64,000 nt of DNA from Flavobacterium flabelliforme (lineage in GTDB: Bacteria; Bacteroidota; Bacteroidia; Flavobacteriales; Flavobacteriaceae). Below, piece by piece: positions 35,761 to 45,638 of the stretch. The translations under genes were made by a program, and so were the position numbers. The first letter of the stretch is position 1. The number at the start of each line of letters is the position of its first letter. The DNA lies in the NCBI RefSeq assembly GCF_017948675.1, contig NZ_JAGFBU010000005.1, positions 1-64,000 on the forward strand, read 5' to 3'. The notes beneath the pieces were generated by a model. It did no database searches and had not been told where the DNA came from. It saw only the letters and a list, made by a program, of their open reading frames with translations.

Positions 35761-36237
35761 TTAATTGGGACGATAACTCTTAAAAGTTCCATTTTTATAA
35801 AAAACTACAATCTTATCAATTTCTTCCGAATCGTTTTGTTTGTTAAAATTTTGATTTTCAATTTTCTTTGATGCTGACATAAGAACAGGATCTGGAATTT
35901 GATTTTCCGAAAATAAATCTTGGGCACTAATTGATTCATTAAATAGAGTAGTGCTATTTTTTTCATTTAAGGGTTCCGTCGTTCTTCCAGCCGTTTGCTG
36001 TTCTGCTGTGTTTTTAGGAAAACTTCCTTTACCATTCAAAATCCAATATAAATCTATATCTGGAAAAACTTCTAAAATTTTAAGTACAAAATCTAAACTT
36101 GGTTTGTTTCTTCCTGAAAGTAGGTGAGACAAACTAGAGCGTTGTACACCTATTTTATCAGCAAAAGAAGAAGCGTTTAAGCTATAATAATCTAATATAA
36201 TTTCAAGCCTTTTTATAAAATCCTCTATGTTTACCAT
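35761..36237 (-). CDS. XRE-family repressor with its own operators
   Basis: This 158-residue protein has an N-terminal helix-turn-helix (about 8-63; NASSFADKIGVQRSSLSHLLSG) and a Ser/Thr/Glu-rich tail ending FYKNGTFKSYRPN. It is divergent from the M14 peptidase gene. Five palindromes of the form GTTTACNNNNGTAAAY lie in and around the spacer, one of which (36229-36244) covers its start codon. The simplest reading is a repressor that controls itself and the peptidase gene. The tail may sense a ligand or partner. Confidence 0.85.
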   Translation of the reverse strand: MVNIEDFIKRLEIILDYYSLNASSFADKIGVQRSSLSHLLSGRNKPSLDFVLKILEVFPDIDLYWILNGKGSFPKNTAEQQTAGRTTEPLNEKNSTTLFNESISAQDLFSENQIPDPVLMSASKKIENQNFNKQNDSEEIDKIVVFYKNGTFKSYRPN

Positions 36238-36535
36238 TGTAAATTAATATTAAAAAATAACTATTTACAAATGTAATCAAAAGCTATCTATTTTCCTAAA
36301 TTACAGTTGTAAATTATACTTTTAATGTGATTTTTAACTAATAAACACTTTAATTGATAGGTTTTAATATATTGATTTACTGTTATTTAGTTAATTATTT
36401 TAACAATGATAACATTTGTCATTAATCATCACTCTAGCTATAATACAAAAGTAAAATAAACTGTTTACACTATTGAAATAAGCATATTATTTGTTGTTTA
36501 CAAATGTAAATACAAAGATGTTTACTTTTGTAAAC
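36229..36535. promoter_or_regulatory. Operator cluster, GTTTACNNNNGTAAAC
   Basis: Palindromes are seen at 36229-36244 (over the repressor ATG), 36262-36277, 36299-36314, 36496-36511 and 36520-36535 (perfect GTTTACTTTTGTAAAC); a degenerate one lies at 36463-36478. The last contains TACTTTTG and the one at 36262-36277 contains, on the minus strand, TACATTTG, both matching the TAnnTTTG promoter element. Bound repressor would therefore cover the promoters of both divergent genes. Confidence 0.75.
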
Positions 36536-36548
36536 TAAATAAATCAGC

Positions 36549-37703
36549 ATGAATTTAATAGCATTATTTAATAAAAATAAAGAAAGATCTATCAGTGGTA
36601 GATATGTCACTTTAGTAGAAATAGAACCTTTATTGAATAAATTAAACAGTAATAATGAATTAAAAGTAATCGGAAAATCTGTCCTCGATAAACCTATATA
36701 CTCCTATCAAATAGGTACAGGAAAGACTAAGATTTTTTTGTGGTCCCAAATGCACGGAAATGAAAGTACTACTACAAAAGCATTGTTTGACTTTTTGAAT
36801 TATCTAAAAAGCGATGAAACCTTGGCTAATCATTTGTTAACGAATTTTACTTTTTTATGTATTCCAATGTTAAATCCAGATGGAGCTGCTTTATATACAA
36901 GATCAAATGCTAATGATGTAGATCTTAATAGAGATTCACAGGTACTTACGCAGCCAGAAAGTAAGTTTTTACGAGCTACTTTTGATGCGTTTAAGCCTCA
37001 TTTTTGCTTTAATCTTCATGATCAACGTACTATTTTTGGTGTAGCAGACACCGGGAAGCCAGCAACCTTATCCTTTTTGGCGCCATCATTCAATGAGAAT
37101 AGAGATGTGAATGAATCTCGAATTAAATCAATTGATTTAATTGCTGCAATTAACGAAAAGCTACAGTCTTATTTACCTAATCAGATAGGTCGCTTTGATG
37201 ATTCGTTTAATATTAACTGTATTGGTGATACTTTTCAGTACTTAGGAGTTCCTACATTATTGTTCGAAGCGGGTCATTTTCAAGATGATTATCAGCGAGA
37301 AGAGACGCGTAAATTTGTTTTTATGGCGCTAATGAGTAGTTTTTCTGTACTTTACGAAAACGTTATAGTTGTTAATGGAATTGGCAAATACTTGAATATT
37401 CCTCAAAATAAAGTCGTTTTTTATGATTTTATTTATAAAAACATCAAAATAAGTTATGATGGTATTGAAAAAATCACCAATTTTGCAGCACAATACAAAG
37501 AAGAATTAATTGACAATGAAGTTTGCTTTAATGCCTATTTTTCTCAAATAGGAAATTTAGAACATTATTATGGTCATTTTGAGTACGATGCGAAAGGTGC
37601 TTCTTACAAAGATGATTTAGATAACATTCCAAAATTAAACCAAAAAGCTAATTTTTATTTAGGAAATAATTTAAAATTTGTTAACGGAATGATAAAAACG
37701 TAA
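36549..37703 (+). CDS. M14-family zinc carboxypeptidase
   Basis: This 384-residue protein has the zinc-binding HxxE in QMHGNESTT, the third ligand in NLHDQRT, and the catalytic Glu in LFEAGHF (about 240). This is the M14 family layout, close to the succinylglutamate-desuccinylase-like branch. No signal peptide is present, so a cytoplasmic role in peptide or amide hydrolysis is likely. The promoter overlaps the operator at 36520-36535. The Lrp gene follows after about 80 bases. Confidence 0.87.
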   Translation: MNLIALFNKNKERSISGRYVTLVEIEPLLNKLNSNNELKVIGKSVLDKPIYSYQIGTGKTKIFLWSQMHGNESTTTKALFDFLNYLKSDETLANHLLTNFTFLCIPMLNPDGAALYTRSNANDVDLNRDSQVLTQPESKFLRATFDAFKPHFCFNLHDQRTIFGVADTGKPATLSFLAPSFNENRDVNESRIKSIDLIAAINEKLQSYLPNQIGRFDDSFNINCIGDTFQYLGVPTLLFEAGHFQDDYQREETRKFVFMALMSSFSVLYENVIVVNGIGKYLNIPQNKVVFYDFIYKNIKISYDGIEKITNFAAQYKEELIDNEVCFNAYFSQIGNLEHYYGHFEYDAKGASYKDDLDNIPKLNQKANFYLGNNLKFVNGMIKT

Positions 37704-37781
37704 TATTTGTATCTTTTTGTTATTTTTTATATATAATTTTATACTTTGTTAAAGCAATTAAAAAAAATTAATTTTAGAATT

Positions 37782-38261
37782 ATGAGTAAATTTCGTTTAG
37801 ATGAAGTAGATCACCAGATATTGGACATGTTGATCGATAACACAAGAGTTCCTTTTACAGATATAGCAAAAAAGTTATTGATTTCTGCAGGAACGGTGCA
37901 TGTTAGAGTGAAAAAAATGGAAGATGCAGGTATCATAATGGGATCTTCATTAGTTCTTGATTATGATAAATTAGGATACTCTTTTATTGCTTATGTTGGT
38001 GTTTTTCTAAACAATACCTCTCAAACTAAATTTGTTTTAGAGCGTATTAATGAAATTCCTTACGTTACTGTAGCTTCTGTTACTACAGGAAAATTTAATA
38101 TCTTCTGTAAAATTAGAGCTAAAGATACTAAACATGCTAAGGATGTGATCTTTATGATTGATGATATCGATGGTGTTTATAGAACAGAAACTATGATTTC
38201 TCTTGAAGAAAGTATTAATGATAAGAAGCGTTTGATGCATACTATTTTCAAAAATATGTAA
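37782..38261 (+). CDS. Lrp/AsnC-family transcriptional regulator
   Basis: This protein of 159 residues has the N-terminal helix-turn-helix (LDEVDHQILDMLIDNTRVPFTDIAKKL in part) and a C-terminal RAM ligand domain (YIAYVGVF...VTTGKFNIFCKIRAKD). The frame can be read from a TTG at 37746, but the ATG at 37782 (MSKFRLDEVD) gives the family's usual N-terminus and length. It should bind an amino acid and regulate metabolism. A terminator follows. It has no obvious partner gene. Confidence 0.92.
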   Translation: MSKFRLDEVDHQILDMLIDNTRVPFTDIAKKLLISAGTVHVRVKKMEDAGIIMGSSLVLDYDKLGYSFIAYVGVFLNNTSQTKFVLERINEIPYVTVASVTTGKFNIFCKIRAKDTKHAKDVIFMIDDIDGVYRTETMISLEESINDKKRLMHTIFKNM

Positions 38262-38290
38262 TGTTCTTGAATGCTATATAATAAATATAA

Positions 38291-38317
38291 CCTCAAGTTT
38301 ACACTTGGGGTTTTTTT
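38291..38317 (+). terminator. Rho-independent terminator after the Lrp gene
   Basis: CCTCAAG (38291-38297) pairs with CTTGGGG (38304-38310), with one G-T pair, and seven T follow directly. Confidence 0.85.
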
Positions 38318-38357
38318 ATGACAATTTATTTAACTAAACCAACCACAACTATACAAT

Positions 38358-40943
38358 ATGTACACTTTACCTAAAATTGAACGCTTCAATCAAGAGGTGT
38401 TATCCAAATACAATATTTACAATAGTGTTTTTATTACGCTTCCTTTTGATTCTATTGATAATACAGGTGCTTTGCTGCCTTTATTTTCAGAAATATGCGA
38501 TGCAGGTTATAAAAAGCATGAAACTCCTAAAGAAATACTGGATTTTTTTGCTACAAGGTATTTAGAAAATGCCTCTGAAGCTGAGAAAATTGATATTATG
38601 TTTCGTTTTATTCAGTATATAGAACGACAAGTGGTTTTATTTGATGCTATTGAAGATGCTGCTTTCTCTACAGTACATAATATGGAAGGAATTGGGTCGC
38701 TTAGAGATATCAAAGAGAAATCTGATGTCAAAAATAAGCAAGAAGAATTAATTGATTTTTTAGAAGATTTTAATGTTAGAACAGTTTTAACGGCGCATCC
38801 AACTCAATTTTATCCAGGCGCAGTTTTAGGAATTATAAATGACTTAACTAATGCAATTCGAGTTAATAATTTATTAGAAATTAAGCTATTGTTGGCTCAA
38901 TTGGGTAAAACTCCCTTTATAAAAGATGTAAAACCGAATCCTTTTGATGAAGCTGTGAGTTTGATTTGGTATCTTGAAAATGTTTTTTATGAAACTTCTG
39001 GTGAAATGGTTCATTATTTGCAAAAAAATATTTTTAAAGGAAACTCTATACAAAACCCATTAATTAAACTTGGTTTTTGGCCAGGAGGCGATCGTGATGG
39101 TAATCCTTTTGTTACTACCCAAATTACTTTGAATGTTGCAGAACGATTAAGAACCTCTATTTTAAAGTGTTATTATATAGAAATTAGAAAATTAAAAAGA
39201 AAATTAACTTTCTCAGGTGTAGATACTTTGGTTACTGAACTTGAATCAAAGCTTTATAGATCTGTTTTTTATTCTAAAGGAGAATTGTTTATATCCTTAG
39301 AGCAATTTAAAGCTGAATTAAATACAATTAAAGATATAATTATAGCCAAGCATCAATCTTTATATTTGGATGAATTAGAAGCGCTTTTGATAAAAGTAAA
39401 TCTTTTTGGTTTTCACTTTGCTTCATTAGACATCCGTCAAAATAGTAAAATACATGATGCTGTATTTAGTGATGTGGTTGCTTATTATTTGAAAACAAAT
39501 CCTGCTGTTTTTCCAGAAAATTATTTTGAATTATCCGAAGATCAAAAAATTAATGTTTTGTCAAATCTTTCAGCAGATTTAAATCCGGAAGTTTTTGAAA
39601 ATGAATTAACACGATTAACAATCGAATCGATTCAGGTTATAAAAACCATACAAAGTAGAAATGGTGAATTTGGTGCAAATCGCTATATAATTAGTAACAA
39701 TGAGAGCGCACTAAATGTAATGGAAACTTTTGCGTTGTTTCGTTTGAGCAGTTGGCAAGAACCAACAGTAGATATTATTCCGCTTTTTGAGTCGGTTGAT
39801 GATTTGCATAATGCGCATGCTATTATGGAAAAATTATATTTGAATCCCGCTTATGCAAAACATTTAGAAAATAGAGGAAACAAGCAAACGATAATGCTAG
39901 GTTTCTCAGACGGAACTAAGGATGGTGGTTATTTAATGGCAAACTGGAGTATTTATAAAGCCAAAGAAGAACTTACAGCTGTTTCTAGAAAATATGGTAT
40001 TAAAGTAATTTTCTTTGACGGTAGAGGCGGACCTCCAGCACGTGGAGGTGGTAAAACGCATAAATTTTATGCTTCTTTAGGTCCAAATATCGAAAATAAT
40101 GAAATTCAAATTACTGTTCAAGGACAGACAATAAGTTCTAATTTTGGTACTTTAGATTCTTGTAGGTACAATTTAGAAAACTTATTAAGCGCTGGTGTTA
40201 CTAATCAGGTGTTTAATAAAGGGCAAAATGAGTTGACTGTAGAGGAGAAAAGTATTTTGGATGCTTTAGCGAATATAGGTTATGAAAAATATTTAAGTTT
40301 TAAAAATCATCCAAAATTTATCCCGTATTTAGAACAGATGAGTACGTTAAAGTATTATGCTAAAACAAATATCGGTAGTCGTCCTTCTAAAAGAAGTCAA
40401 TCTGCTAGTTTAGATTTTGCTGATTTGAGAGCGATTCCTTTTGTAGGTTCTTGGAGTCAATTAAAACAAAATGTTCCTGGATTCTTTGGTTTGGGCACTG
40501 CTTTGAAAAAATTTGAAGATAATAACGAGTGGTATAAAGTTCAAGATCTATACAATAATTCATTATTCTTTAAAACCTTGTTGGAAAATAGTATGATGTC
40601 CTTGGCAAAATCATTTTTTCCACTGACGGCATATATGAAAAACGATCCCGAATTTGGTGAGTTTTGGCAAATTATTTATGATGAATTTTTAGAAACAGAA
40701 CGTTTACTTTTGAAAATTGCAGGTCATAAAACTTTAATGGAAAATTATCCTGATGGTAAAGCTTCTATTGATGTTAGAGAACGTATTGTATTGCCATTGA
40801 TAACAATACAACAATATGCTTTACTTAGAATAAATGAATTAAATAAAGAAAACATACCCAACGAGGAGTTAATAAAAGTGTATGAAAAAATTGTTACACG
40901 TTCTCTTTTTGGAAACACTAATGCGAGTAGAAACTCCGCTTAA
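38358..40943 (+). CDS. ppc: Phosphoenolpyruvate carboxylase
   Basis: This 861-residue protein carries the catalytic signatures: LTAHPTQ with the active His (about 154), GFWPGGDRDGNPFVT, FFDGRGGPPARGGGKTH (glycine-rich loop) and KTNIGSRPSKRS. The C-terminal end is NTNASRNSA, a variant of the usual NTG. It carboxylates phosphoenolpyruvate to oxaloacetate, feeding the TCA cycle in the cytoplasm. The DinB gene follows after 12 bases and is probably cotranscribed. Confidence 0.97.
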   Translation: MYTLPKIERFNQEVLSKYNIYNSVFITLPFDSIDNTGALLPLFSEICDAGYKKHETPKEILDFFATRYLENASEAEKIDIMFRFIQYIERQVVLFDAIEDAAFSTVHNMEGIGSLRDIKEKSDVKNKQEELIDFLEDFNVRTVLTAHPTQFYPGAVLGIINDLTNAIRVNNLLEIKLLLAQLGKTPFIKDVKPNPFDEAVSLIWYLENVFYETSGEMVHYLQKNIFKGNSIQNPLIKLGFWPGGDRDGNPFVTTQITLNVAERLRTSILKCYYIEIRKLKRKLTFSGVDTLVTELESKLYRSVFYSKGELFISLEQFKAELNTIKDIIIAKHQSLYLDELEALLIKVNLFGFHFASLDIRQNSKIHDAVFSDVVAYYLKTNPAVFPENYFELSEDQKINVLSNLSADLNPEVFENELTRLTIESIQVIKTIQSRNGEFGANRYIISNNESALNVMETFALFRLSSWQEPTVDIIPLFESVDDLHNAHAIMEKLYLNPAYAKHLENRGNKQTIMLGFSDGTKDGGYLMANWSIYKAKEELTAVSRKYGIKVIFFDGRGGPPARGGGKTHKFYASLGPNIENNEIQITVQGQTISSNFGTLDSCRYNLENLLSAGVTNQVFNKGQNELTVEEKSILDALANIGYEKYLSFKNHPKFIPYLEQMSTLKYYAKTNIGSRPSKRSQSASLDFADLRAIPFVGSWSQLKQNVPGFFGLGTALKKFEDNNEWYKVQDLYNNSLFFKTLLENSMMSLAKSFFPLTAYMKNDPEFGEFWQIIYDEFLETERLLLKIAGHKTLMENYPDGKASIDVRERIVLPLITIQQYALLRINELNKENIPNEELIKVYEKIVTRSLFGNTNASRNSA

Positions 40944-40955
40944 AAAATAAATAAA

Positions 40956-41471
40956 ATGAAAGCATCACAATTACCAGTAAAAGAATATGCAGAATATTTT
41001 TTCCCATACATAAGTGTTTTGGGAGATGCCACTTTGATTGAAGAATTAGAAATTTCATTGCATGAGTTTATTCGTTTTGTTCAAAACATACCCATGGATA
41101 AATTTGATTTTCGTTATGCAGAAGGAAAATGGACAATCAAAGAAATTATTCAGCATGTAATCGATACAGAGCGTATTTTTGCGTATCGCGCTTTACGTAT
41201 TTCTAGAAATGATCAAACACCTTTACCCGGTTTTGATGAAAATAACTATGTAAACAATACACAGGCAAATACTAGAAGTATTCAGCATTTATTGACTGAA
41301 TTGTCTGCAGTTAGACATTCAAATATTTATCTTTTTAAAAGTTTTTCAAATGAACAATTAGAAAGAACAGGAATAGCTTCAAATGCTGGGATATCGGTTC
41401 GCGCTATAGGTTTTATTATGATTGGACATCAAAAGCACCATCAAAGAGTTTTTGAAGAAAGGTATTTGTAA
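40956..41471 (+). CDS. DinB-family protein
   Basis: This 171-residue four-helix-bundle protein shows the DinB metal site pattern: His in IIQHVIDTERIFAYRALR (about 65) and the late pair in GHQKHHQRVFEE near the C-terminus. Related proteins act as thiol transferases or are of unknown role. It follows ppc by 12 bases; this neighbourhood is common in flavobacteria as far as I remember. It converges on the glycosylase gene with one base between stops. Confidence 0.88.
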   Translation: MKASQLPVKEYAEYFFPYISVLGDATLIEELEISLHEFIRFVQNIPMDKFDFRYAEGKWTIKEIIQHVIDTERIFAYRALRISRNDQTPLPGFDENNYVNNTQANTRSIQHLLTELSAVRHSNIYLFKSFSNEQLERTGIASNAGISVRAIGFIMIGHQKHHQRVFEERYL

Positions 41472-41472
41472 T

Positions 41473-41949
41473 TTAGTCTAAAATTGCAGACCAGATTTCT
41501 AATTTTTTATCAAAAGACATTGTATTTGCAGGACTAGTAGAAGGCATCACACAATACGTGATGCCTTTTATTTGTCCAAATTTTTTCAGAAAGTATTTGT
41601 GACTTTCTTTCCCATTAAAAACAATTTTAGTTATTTGAGGAAATTTTTCAAATAGCATTTCAAAATCATTTTCTTTATGGTTTTTAATATGAATGTCTAA
41701 ACTTCCTTTTCTTTCGCAATTTTCTAAAACATCCCATAATCCGATTTTATGATTTTGGAGAAAATTTATCTTTTCTTCAAAAAGTTCTGACACAGGTAAA
41801 TTATTGAAAAGGGTGTAGATTATTTTCCAAAAATGATTTCTAGGATGTGCATAATATTCTTGCTTTTCTAAAGAGGCGATTCCAGGCATCGTTCCTAAAA
41901 TCAAAATTTCAGTGTCTATGTTTACAAAAGGCGGGAAGGAATGAATCAT
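41473..41949 (-). CDS. DNA-deoxyinosine/hypoxanthine glycosylase (uracil-DNA-glycosylase superfamily)
   Basis: This 158-residue protein shows the superfamily motif A form ILGTMPGIASL, the YYAHPRNHFWKI block and the C-terminal motif VMPSTSPAN. This combination marks the HDG family (UDG family 6), which removes hypoxanthine from DNA. It lies nine bases downstream of recQ, so the two repair genes are cotranscribed. Short and complete. Confidence 0.88.
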   Translation of the reverse strand: MIHSFPPFVNIDTEILILGTMPGIASLEKQEYYAHPRNHFWKIIYTLFNNLPVSELFEEKINFLQNHKIGLWDVLENCERKGSLDIHIKNHKENDFEMLFEKFPQITKIVFNGKESHKYFLKKFGQIKGITYCVMPSTSPANTMSFDKKLEIWSAILD

Positions 41950-41958
41950 ATTTTAAAT

Positions 41959-44070
41959 TTAAATTAAAGCACTTTCTTTTTCAAGTATAGCTAATGCTAA
42001 TCGGATTTTTCCATAATCCATTTTTTCTTCAAAATAATCAAAATAAGGTTTTAAGGTTGCTGGCGATTCTAGTTTTATTTTTGCTTTTGCAATATTATTT
42101 ACTTCATCATCAGAAACGAAAGCTTTCAAATCAATAGAAACGCCGTCAAGATATAATTTGGCTAAATGAGACATAATAGTGCTTAGTCCTAATTTTCGTT
42201 TTTCAGCAATGGCTTCAGCAGATAATCCATTTTGATACAATTCTAAAGTCTCTTTGTAGGTAGTTGTTTCCTTCTTTTTTTTAACTGCTTTTGTTTTCTG
42301 AAAATCAATAATAGCTTTGATAAACGCATCCCCATACTTTTCTAGCTTTGCTTTTCCAACACCATCAATCGCTAATAATTCTTGTTCGCTCATAGGACGT
42401 TCGGTTTCCATTTGGCGTAATGCCGCATCACTAAAAATCACATAAGCAGGAACTTCTTCTTCCTTTGAGATTTCATAACGTAATTTGCGTAAGGTTTCAA
42501 ATAGTGAATTAGCAACTGATTTTGATTTTTTTTCTTTGACTTCTTGCTTCTCAATATTAATTTTTTGAACGGTTGTCAATTGTACTTTTTCACCTTCAAA
42601 CAATACTTTTTTAGCAAAAGCCGTTAATCTAATTTTATTTTGTTGGTGAAAGGCAATTTCACAATAACCTAAATTAATCAATTGGATTAAGTATTGGTTC
42701 CAGTCATACCAAGAAAGATCGGCGCCAACACCGTAGGTTTTTAGGTTTTGATATTCCTTCTCAAAAATATAAGCATTTTTAGAACCTCGCAAAAAGTCAA
42801 CAATAACGGGTAATGGTTCGCTTTCTTGTAAGCGTATTATTGCTGATAATGCTTTTTGAGCAATTACAGTTCCATCAAAAAATAAAGGCGGATTTTTACA
42901 AATATCACAATTCCCACAATTCTCTGTAACAAGTTCCCCAAAATAAGAAAGCAAAATTTTACGTCTGCAGCTTAAGGCATCCGCATATTGTTTCATGCGT
43001 TCTAACTTCGCTAGTTGCACTTCAGCATTCAAACCTTGTGATGCAAATTTTTGAAGCTGTATTAGATCGCCGTAACTTTCGAACAATACCGTTTCAGAAG
43101 GTAAACCATCGCGACCTGCACGACCAATTTCTTGGTAATAGCCTTCTATATTTTTAGGTAAATTATAATGAATCACCCAACGAACATTAGATTTATCAAT
43201 TCCCATTCCGAAAGCAATGGTTGCACAAACTACTTGGCAATCATCATTAATAAATTCATCTTGTGTTTTGGATCGAATTTTATTGTCTAAACCTGCATGA
43301 TATGCTTTAGCATTTACACCAACTTTTTGTAATTTTTCGGCAAGTTCTTCGGTTGTTTTTCGACTCAAACAATAAATAATTCCTGACTCGTTTGGTTTTT
43401 CTTTTATAAAATCTATAATTTGTTTTACACGATCTAAAGCGGGACGCACTTCTAAACTTAGATTTTTCCTATCGAATGATGCTACAAATACAGTAGGATT
43501 TATTAAGTTTAATTGATCGCTAATATCCTTACGTGTAGCTTTATCTGCAGTGGCAGTTAAAGCTAAGATTGGAGTAGAAGGGAAGCGGTTTTTAAGATAC
43601 CCTAAATTTGTATAAGCGGGTCGAAAATCATGACCCCAAGCTGAAATACAATGTGCTTCGTCTATTGCAATTAAACTTATTATCAAGCTATTGAATATAT
43701 TGTCCAAAAAAGATAAACTTTCTGGAGCGATATAAACTAATTTAATAAGATTAGATTGTAATTTCTCTATGAAAAATTGACGCTCTTCTTCGGTTTGGCT
43801 ACTATTTATAAAACAAGCTTCGATCCCGTTTGCTTTTAAGCTATCTACTTGATCTTTCATCAAAGCGATAAGTGGAGAAATTACGATGGTAATTCCGGGG
43901 AATAATAAGGCAGGCAATTGAAAACAAATTGATTTTCCACCACCTGTAGGCATAATGGCTAGTGTATCTTGTCCAGATAATACACAATTAATTATATCCT
44001 CCTGATTGGGTCTGAATTTTTCAAAACCAAAGTTTTCCTTTAAAGTGTCGTGTAAAATTTGATTTTTCAT
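41959..44070 (-). CDS. recQ: ATP-dependent DNA helicase RecQ
   Basis: This 703-residue helicase has Walker A in MPTGGGKSICFQLP, the DEAH box in DEAHCISAWGHDFRP, motif VI QEIGRAGRDG, a zinc-binding four-Cys cluster (CRRKILLSYFG...NCGNCDICK, about 370-400), an RQC domain, and an HRDC domain (about 530-600). A C-terminal helix-turn-helix-like extension (ETLELYQNGLSAEAIAEKRKL) is typical of Bacteroidota RecQ. It resolves recombination intermediates. It forms a unit with the glycosylase gene. Confidence 0.95.
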   Translation of the reverse strand: MKNQILHDTLKENFGFEKFRPNQEDIINCVLSGQDTLAIMPTGGGKSICFQLPALLFPGITIVISPLIALMKDQVDSLKANGIEACFINSSQTEEERQFFIEKLQSNLIKLVYIAPESLSFLDNIFNSLIISLIAIDEAHCISAWGHDFRPAYTNLGYLKNRFPSTPILALTATADKATRKDISDQLNLINPTVFVASFDRKNLSLEVRPALDRVKQIIDFIKEKPNESGIIYCLSRKTTEELAEKLQKVGVNAKAYHAGLDNKIRSKTQDEFINDDCQVVCATIAFGMGIDKSNVRWVIHYNLPKNIEGYYQEIGRAGRDGLPSETVLFESYGDLIQLQKFASQGLNAEVQLAKLERMKQYADALSCRRKILLSYFGELVTENCGNCDICKNPPLFFDGTVIAQKALSAIIRLQESEPLPVIVDFLRGSKNAYIFEKEYQNLKTYGVGADLSWYDWNQYLIQLINLGYCEIAFHQQNKIRLTAFAKKVLFEGEKVQLTTVQKINIEKQEVKEKKSKSVANSLFETLRKLRYEISKEEEVPAYVIFSDAALRQMETERPMSEQELLAIDGVGKAKLEKYGDAFIKAIIDFQKTKAVKKKKETTTYKETLELYQNGLSAEAIAEKRKLGLSTIMSHLAKLYLDGVSIDLKAFVSDDEVNNIAKAKIKLESPATLKPYFDYFEEKMDYGKIRLALAILEKESALI

Positions 44071-44096
44071 TTTGGCGTATATTTAAACCTAAAGTA

Positions 44097-44128
44097 ATAA
44101 AAAAAGGAACTCAATTGAGAGTTCCTTT
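44097..44128 (-). terminator. Terminator after the acidic-protein gene
   Basis: AAAAGGAACTC (44102-44112) pairs with GAGTTCCTTTT (44119-44128 region). On the minus strand the stem is followed by seven T. It separates the acidic-protein gene from recQ. Confidence 0.8.
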
Positions 44129-44153
44129 TAAATAGTATTATAATTAAGATTTA

Positions 44154-44555
44154 TTAATCTTCATCATCTTGATCTTCTTCATCATCAGAAAAATCCTTAT
44201 CATCTCCATCTTCATCATCTTCGTCATCACCAGTATCAGGCTTGTCGATAACTTCATCTTCGTCATCATCGTCGATGTCATCGTCTAAGTCAAGACCTTT
44301 GATCGGTTCTACTACTTCGTCAATTAACATTTCATCATCTTCATCGTAATTTTCAATCCTATCAGATAGCTTAGTACTTACTTTTACTAAATAAATAGTA
44401 TCTTCAGTTCGCACTTCGACTGCTTCAATCAATTCATTTTTTGCGTTTCTAAAACTAATGATGTTAGAATCATCATAACCGTCTGGAAATTTTTCTACTA
44501 GAAGGTTTAAAATTTCGTTTGTAAGTTTTGCGTAATCAACTATTACTCTTTTCAT
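44154..44555 (-). CDS. Small protein with long acidic tail
   Basis: The protein has 133 residues. The first 65 form a plausible alpha/beta domain (MKRVIVDYAKLTNEIL...FPDGYDDSNIISFRNAKNELIEAVEVR...TIYLVKVS), conserved in flavobacteria as I remember it. The last 60 are almost all Asp and Glu, as in many DNA-mimic or delta-subunit-like proteins. The function is unknown. It follows the deoxyhypusine-synthase-like gene by seven bases on the same strand, so it shares its transcript. Confidence 0.8.
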   Translation of the reverse strand: MKRVIVDYAKLTNEILNLLVEKFPDGYDDSNIISFRNAKNELIEAVEVRTEDTIYLVKVSTKLSDRIENYDEDDEMLIDEVVEPIKGLDLDDDIDDDDEDEVIDKPDTGDDEDDEDGDDKDFSDDEEDQDDED

Positions 44556-44562
44556 AAATATG

Positions 44563-45537
44563 CTATAGGTCTAATAAATAAGCGAAAATTAAAGGTGCTA
44601 CTATTGTTGCATCTGACTCTATAATAAACTTAGGAGTTGAAATATCTAACTTACCCCAAGTAATTTTTTCATTAGGAACTGCTCCAGAATACGAACCATA
44701 ACTCGTAGTAGAATCTGAGATTTGGCAGAAATAGCTCCAAAACGGAACATTTTCTACTTCTAAATCTTGATCTAACATTGGTACAACACAAATAGGGAAA
44801 TCACCAGCAATTCCTCCACCAATTTGGAAGAAACCAATTCCTTTACCACTACAGTTTTTAGGATACCAATCTGCTAACCACATCATGTATTCAATTCCAC
44901 TTTTTGTTGTTGTTGGCTTGAATTCTCCTTTGATACAATAAGAAGCAAAAATATTTCCCATGGTACTGTCTTCCCAACCTGGAACTACTATTGGAAGATT
45001 TTTTTCGGCTGCAGCAACCATCCATGAATCTTTAGGATCTATTTCATAATACTGTTCTAGAACTCCAGAATTAATCATTTGGTACATGAATTCATGCGGG
45101 AAATAACGTTCTCCTGATTTATCTGCTTTGTTCCAAATATCAAATAAATGAGATTGCAATCTTCTAAAAGCTTCTTCTTCAGGAATACAAGTATCCGTTA
45201 CACGATTAAAGTGATTGTCTAACAAGTCTCTTTCTTCTTGAGGTGTTAAGTCTCTGTAATTTGGAATTCTCTTATAAGAATTATGAGCTACTAAGTTCAT
45301 GATATCTTCTTCAAGATTTGCACCAGTACAGGAGATAATATGTACTTTGTCTTGGCGTATCATTTCTGCTAATGACTTTCCAAGTTCAGCAGTACTCATC
45401 GCACCACCAAGGGTAATCATCATTTTGCCATTATCTAATAAATGCTCTTCATATCCTTTTGCAGCATCTACTAAGGCAGCTGCATTAAAATGCAAATAAT
45501 TCTTTTCAATAAACTGACTAATTGGTCCTTTGCTCAT
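44563..45537 (-). CDS. Deoxyhypusine-synthase-like protein (polyamine metabolism)
   Basis: This 324-residue protein matches the deoxyhypusine synthase family: ITLGGAMSTAELG, IISCTGANLEED, the NAD-binding GGGIAGDFPICVVPML, and SYSGAVPNEKITWGK with the Lys that forms the enzyme-substrate imine. Bacteria have no hypusine, and bacterial members are thought to make homospermidine or other polyamine conjugates. It lies downstream of speA on the same strand (about 100 bases), supporting a polyamine role. Confidence 0.9.
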   Translation of the reverse strand: MSKGPISQFIEKNYLHFNAAALVDAAKGYEEHLLDNGKMMITLGGAMSTAELGKSLAEMIRQDKVHIISCTGANLEEDIMNLVAHNSYKRIPNYRDLTPQEERDLLDNHFNRVTDTCIPEEEAFRRLQSHLFDIWNKADKSGERYFPHEFMYQMINSGVLEQYYEIDPKDSWMVAAAEKNLPIVVPGWEDSTMGNIFASYCIKGEFKPTTTKSGIEYMMWLADWYPKNCSGKGIGFFQIGGGIAGDFPICVVPMLDQDLEVENVPFWSYFCQISDSTTSYGSYSGAVPNEKITWGKLDISTPKFIIESDATIVAPLIFAYLLDL

Positions 45538-45638
45538 TTTTATTTAATTTAAAATCTTGTAATTATTTAGTTGTAAAGTAGTTATCCAAATCTAATAAAA
45601 TAAATTTGAATAGTGGCGTAATTAAAAAAGGTTTGTTT

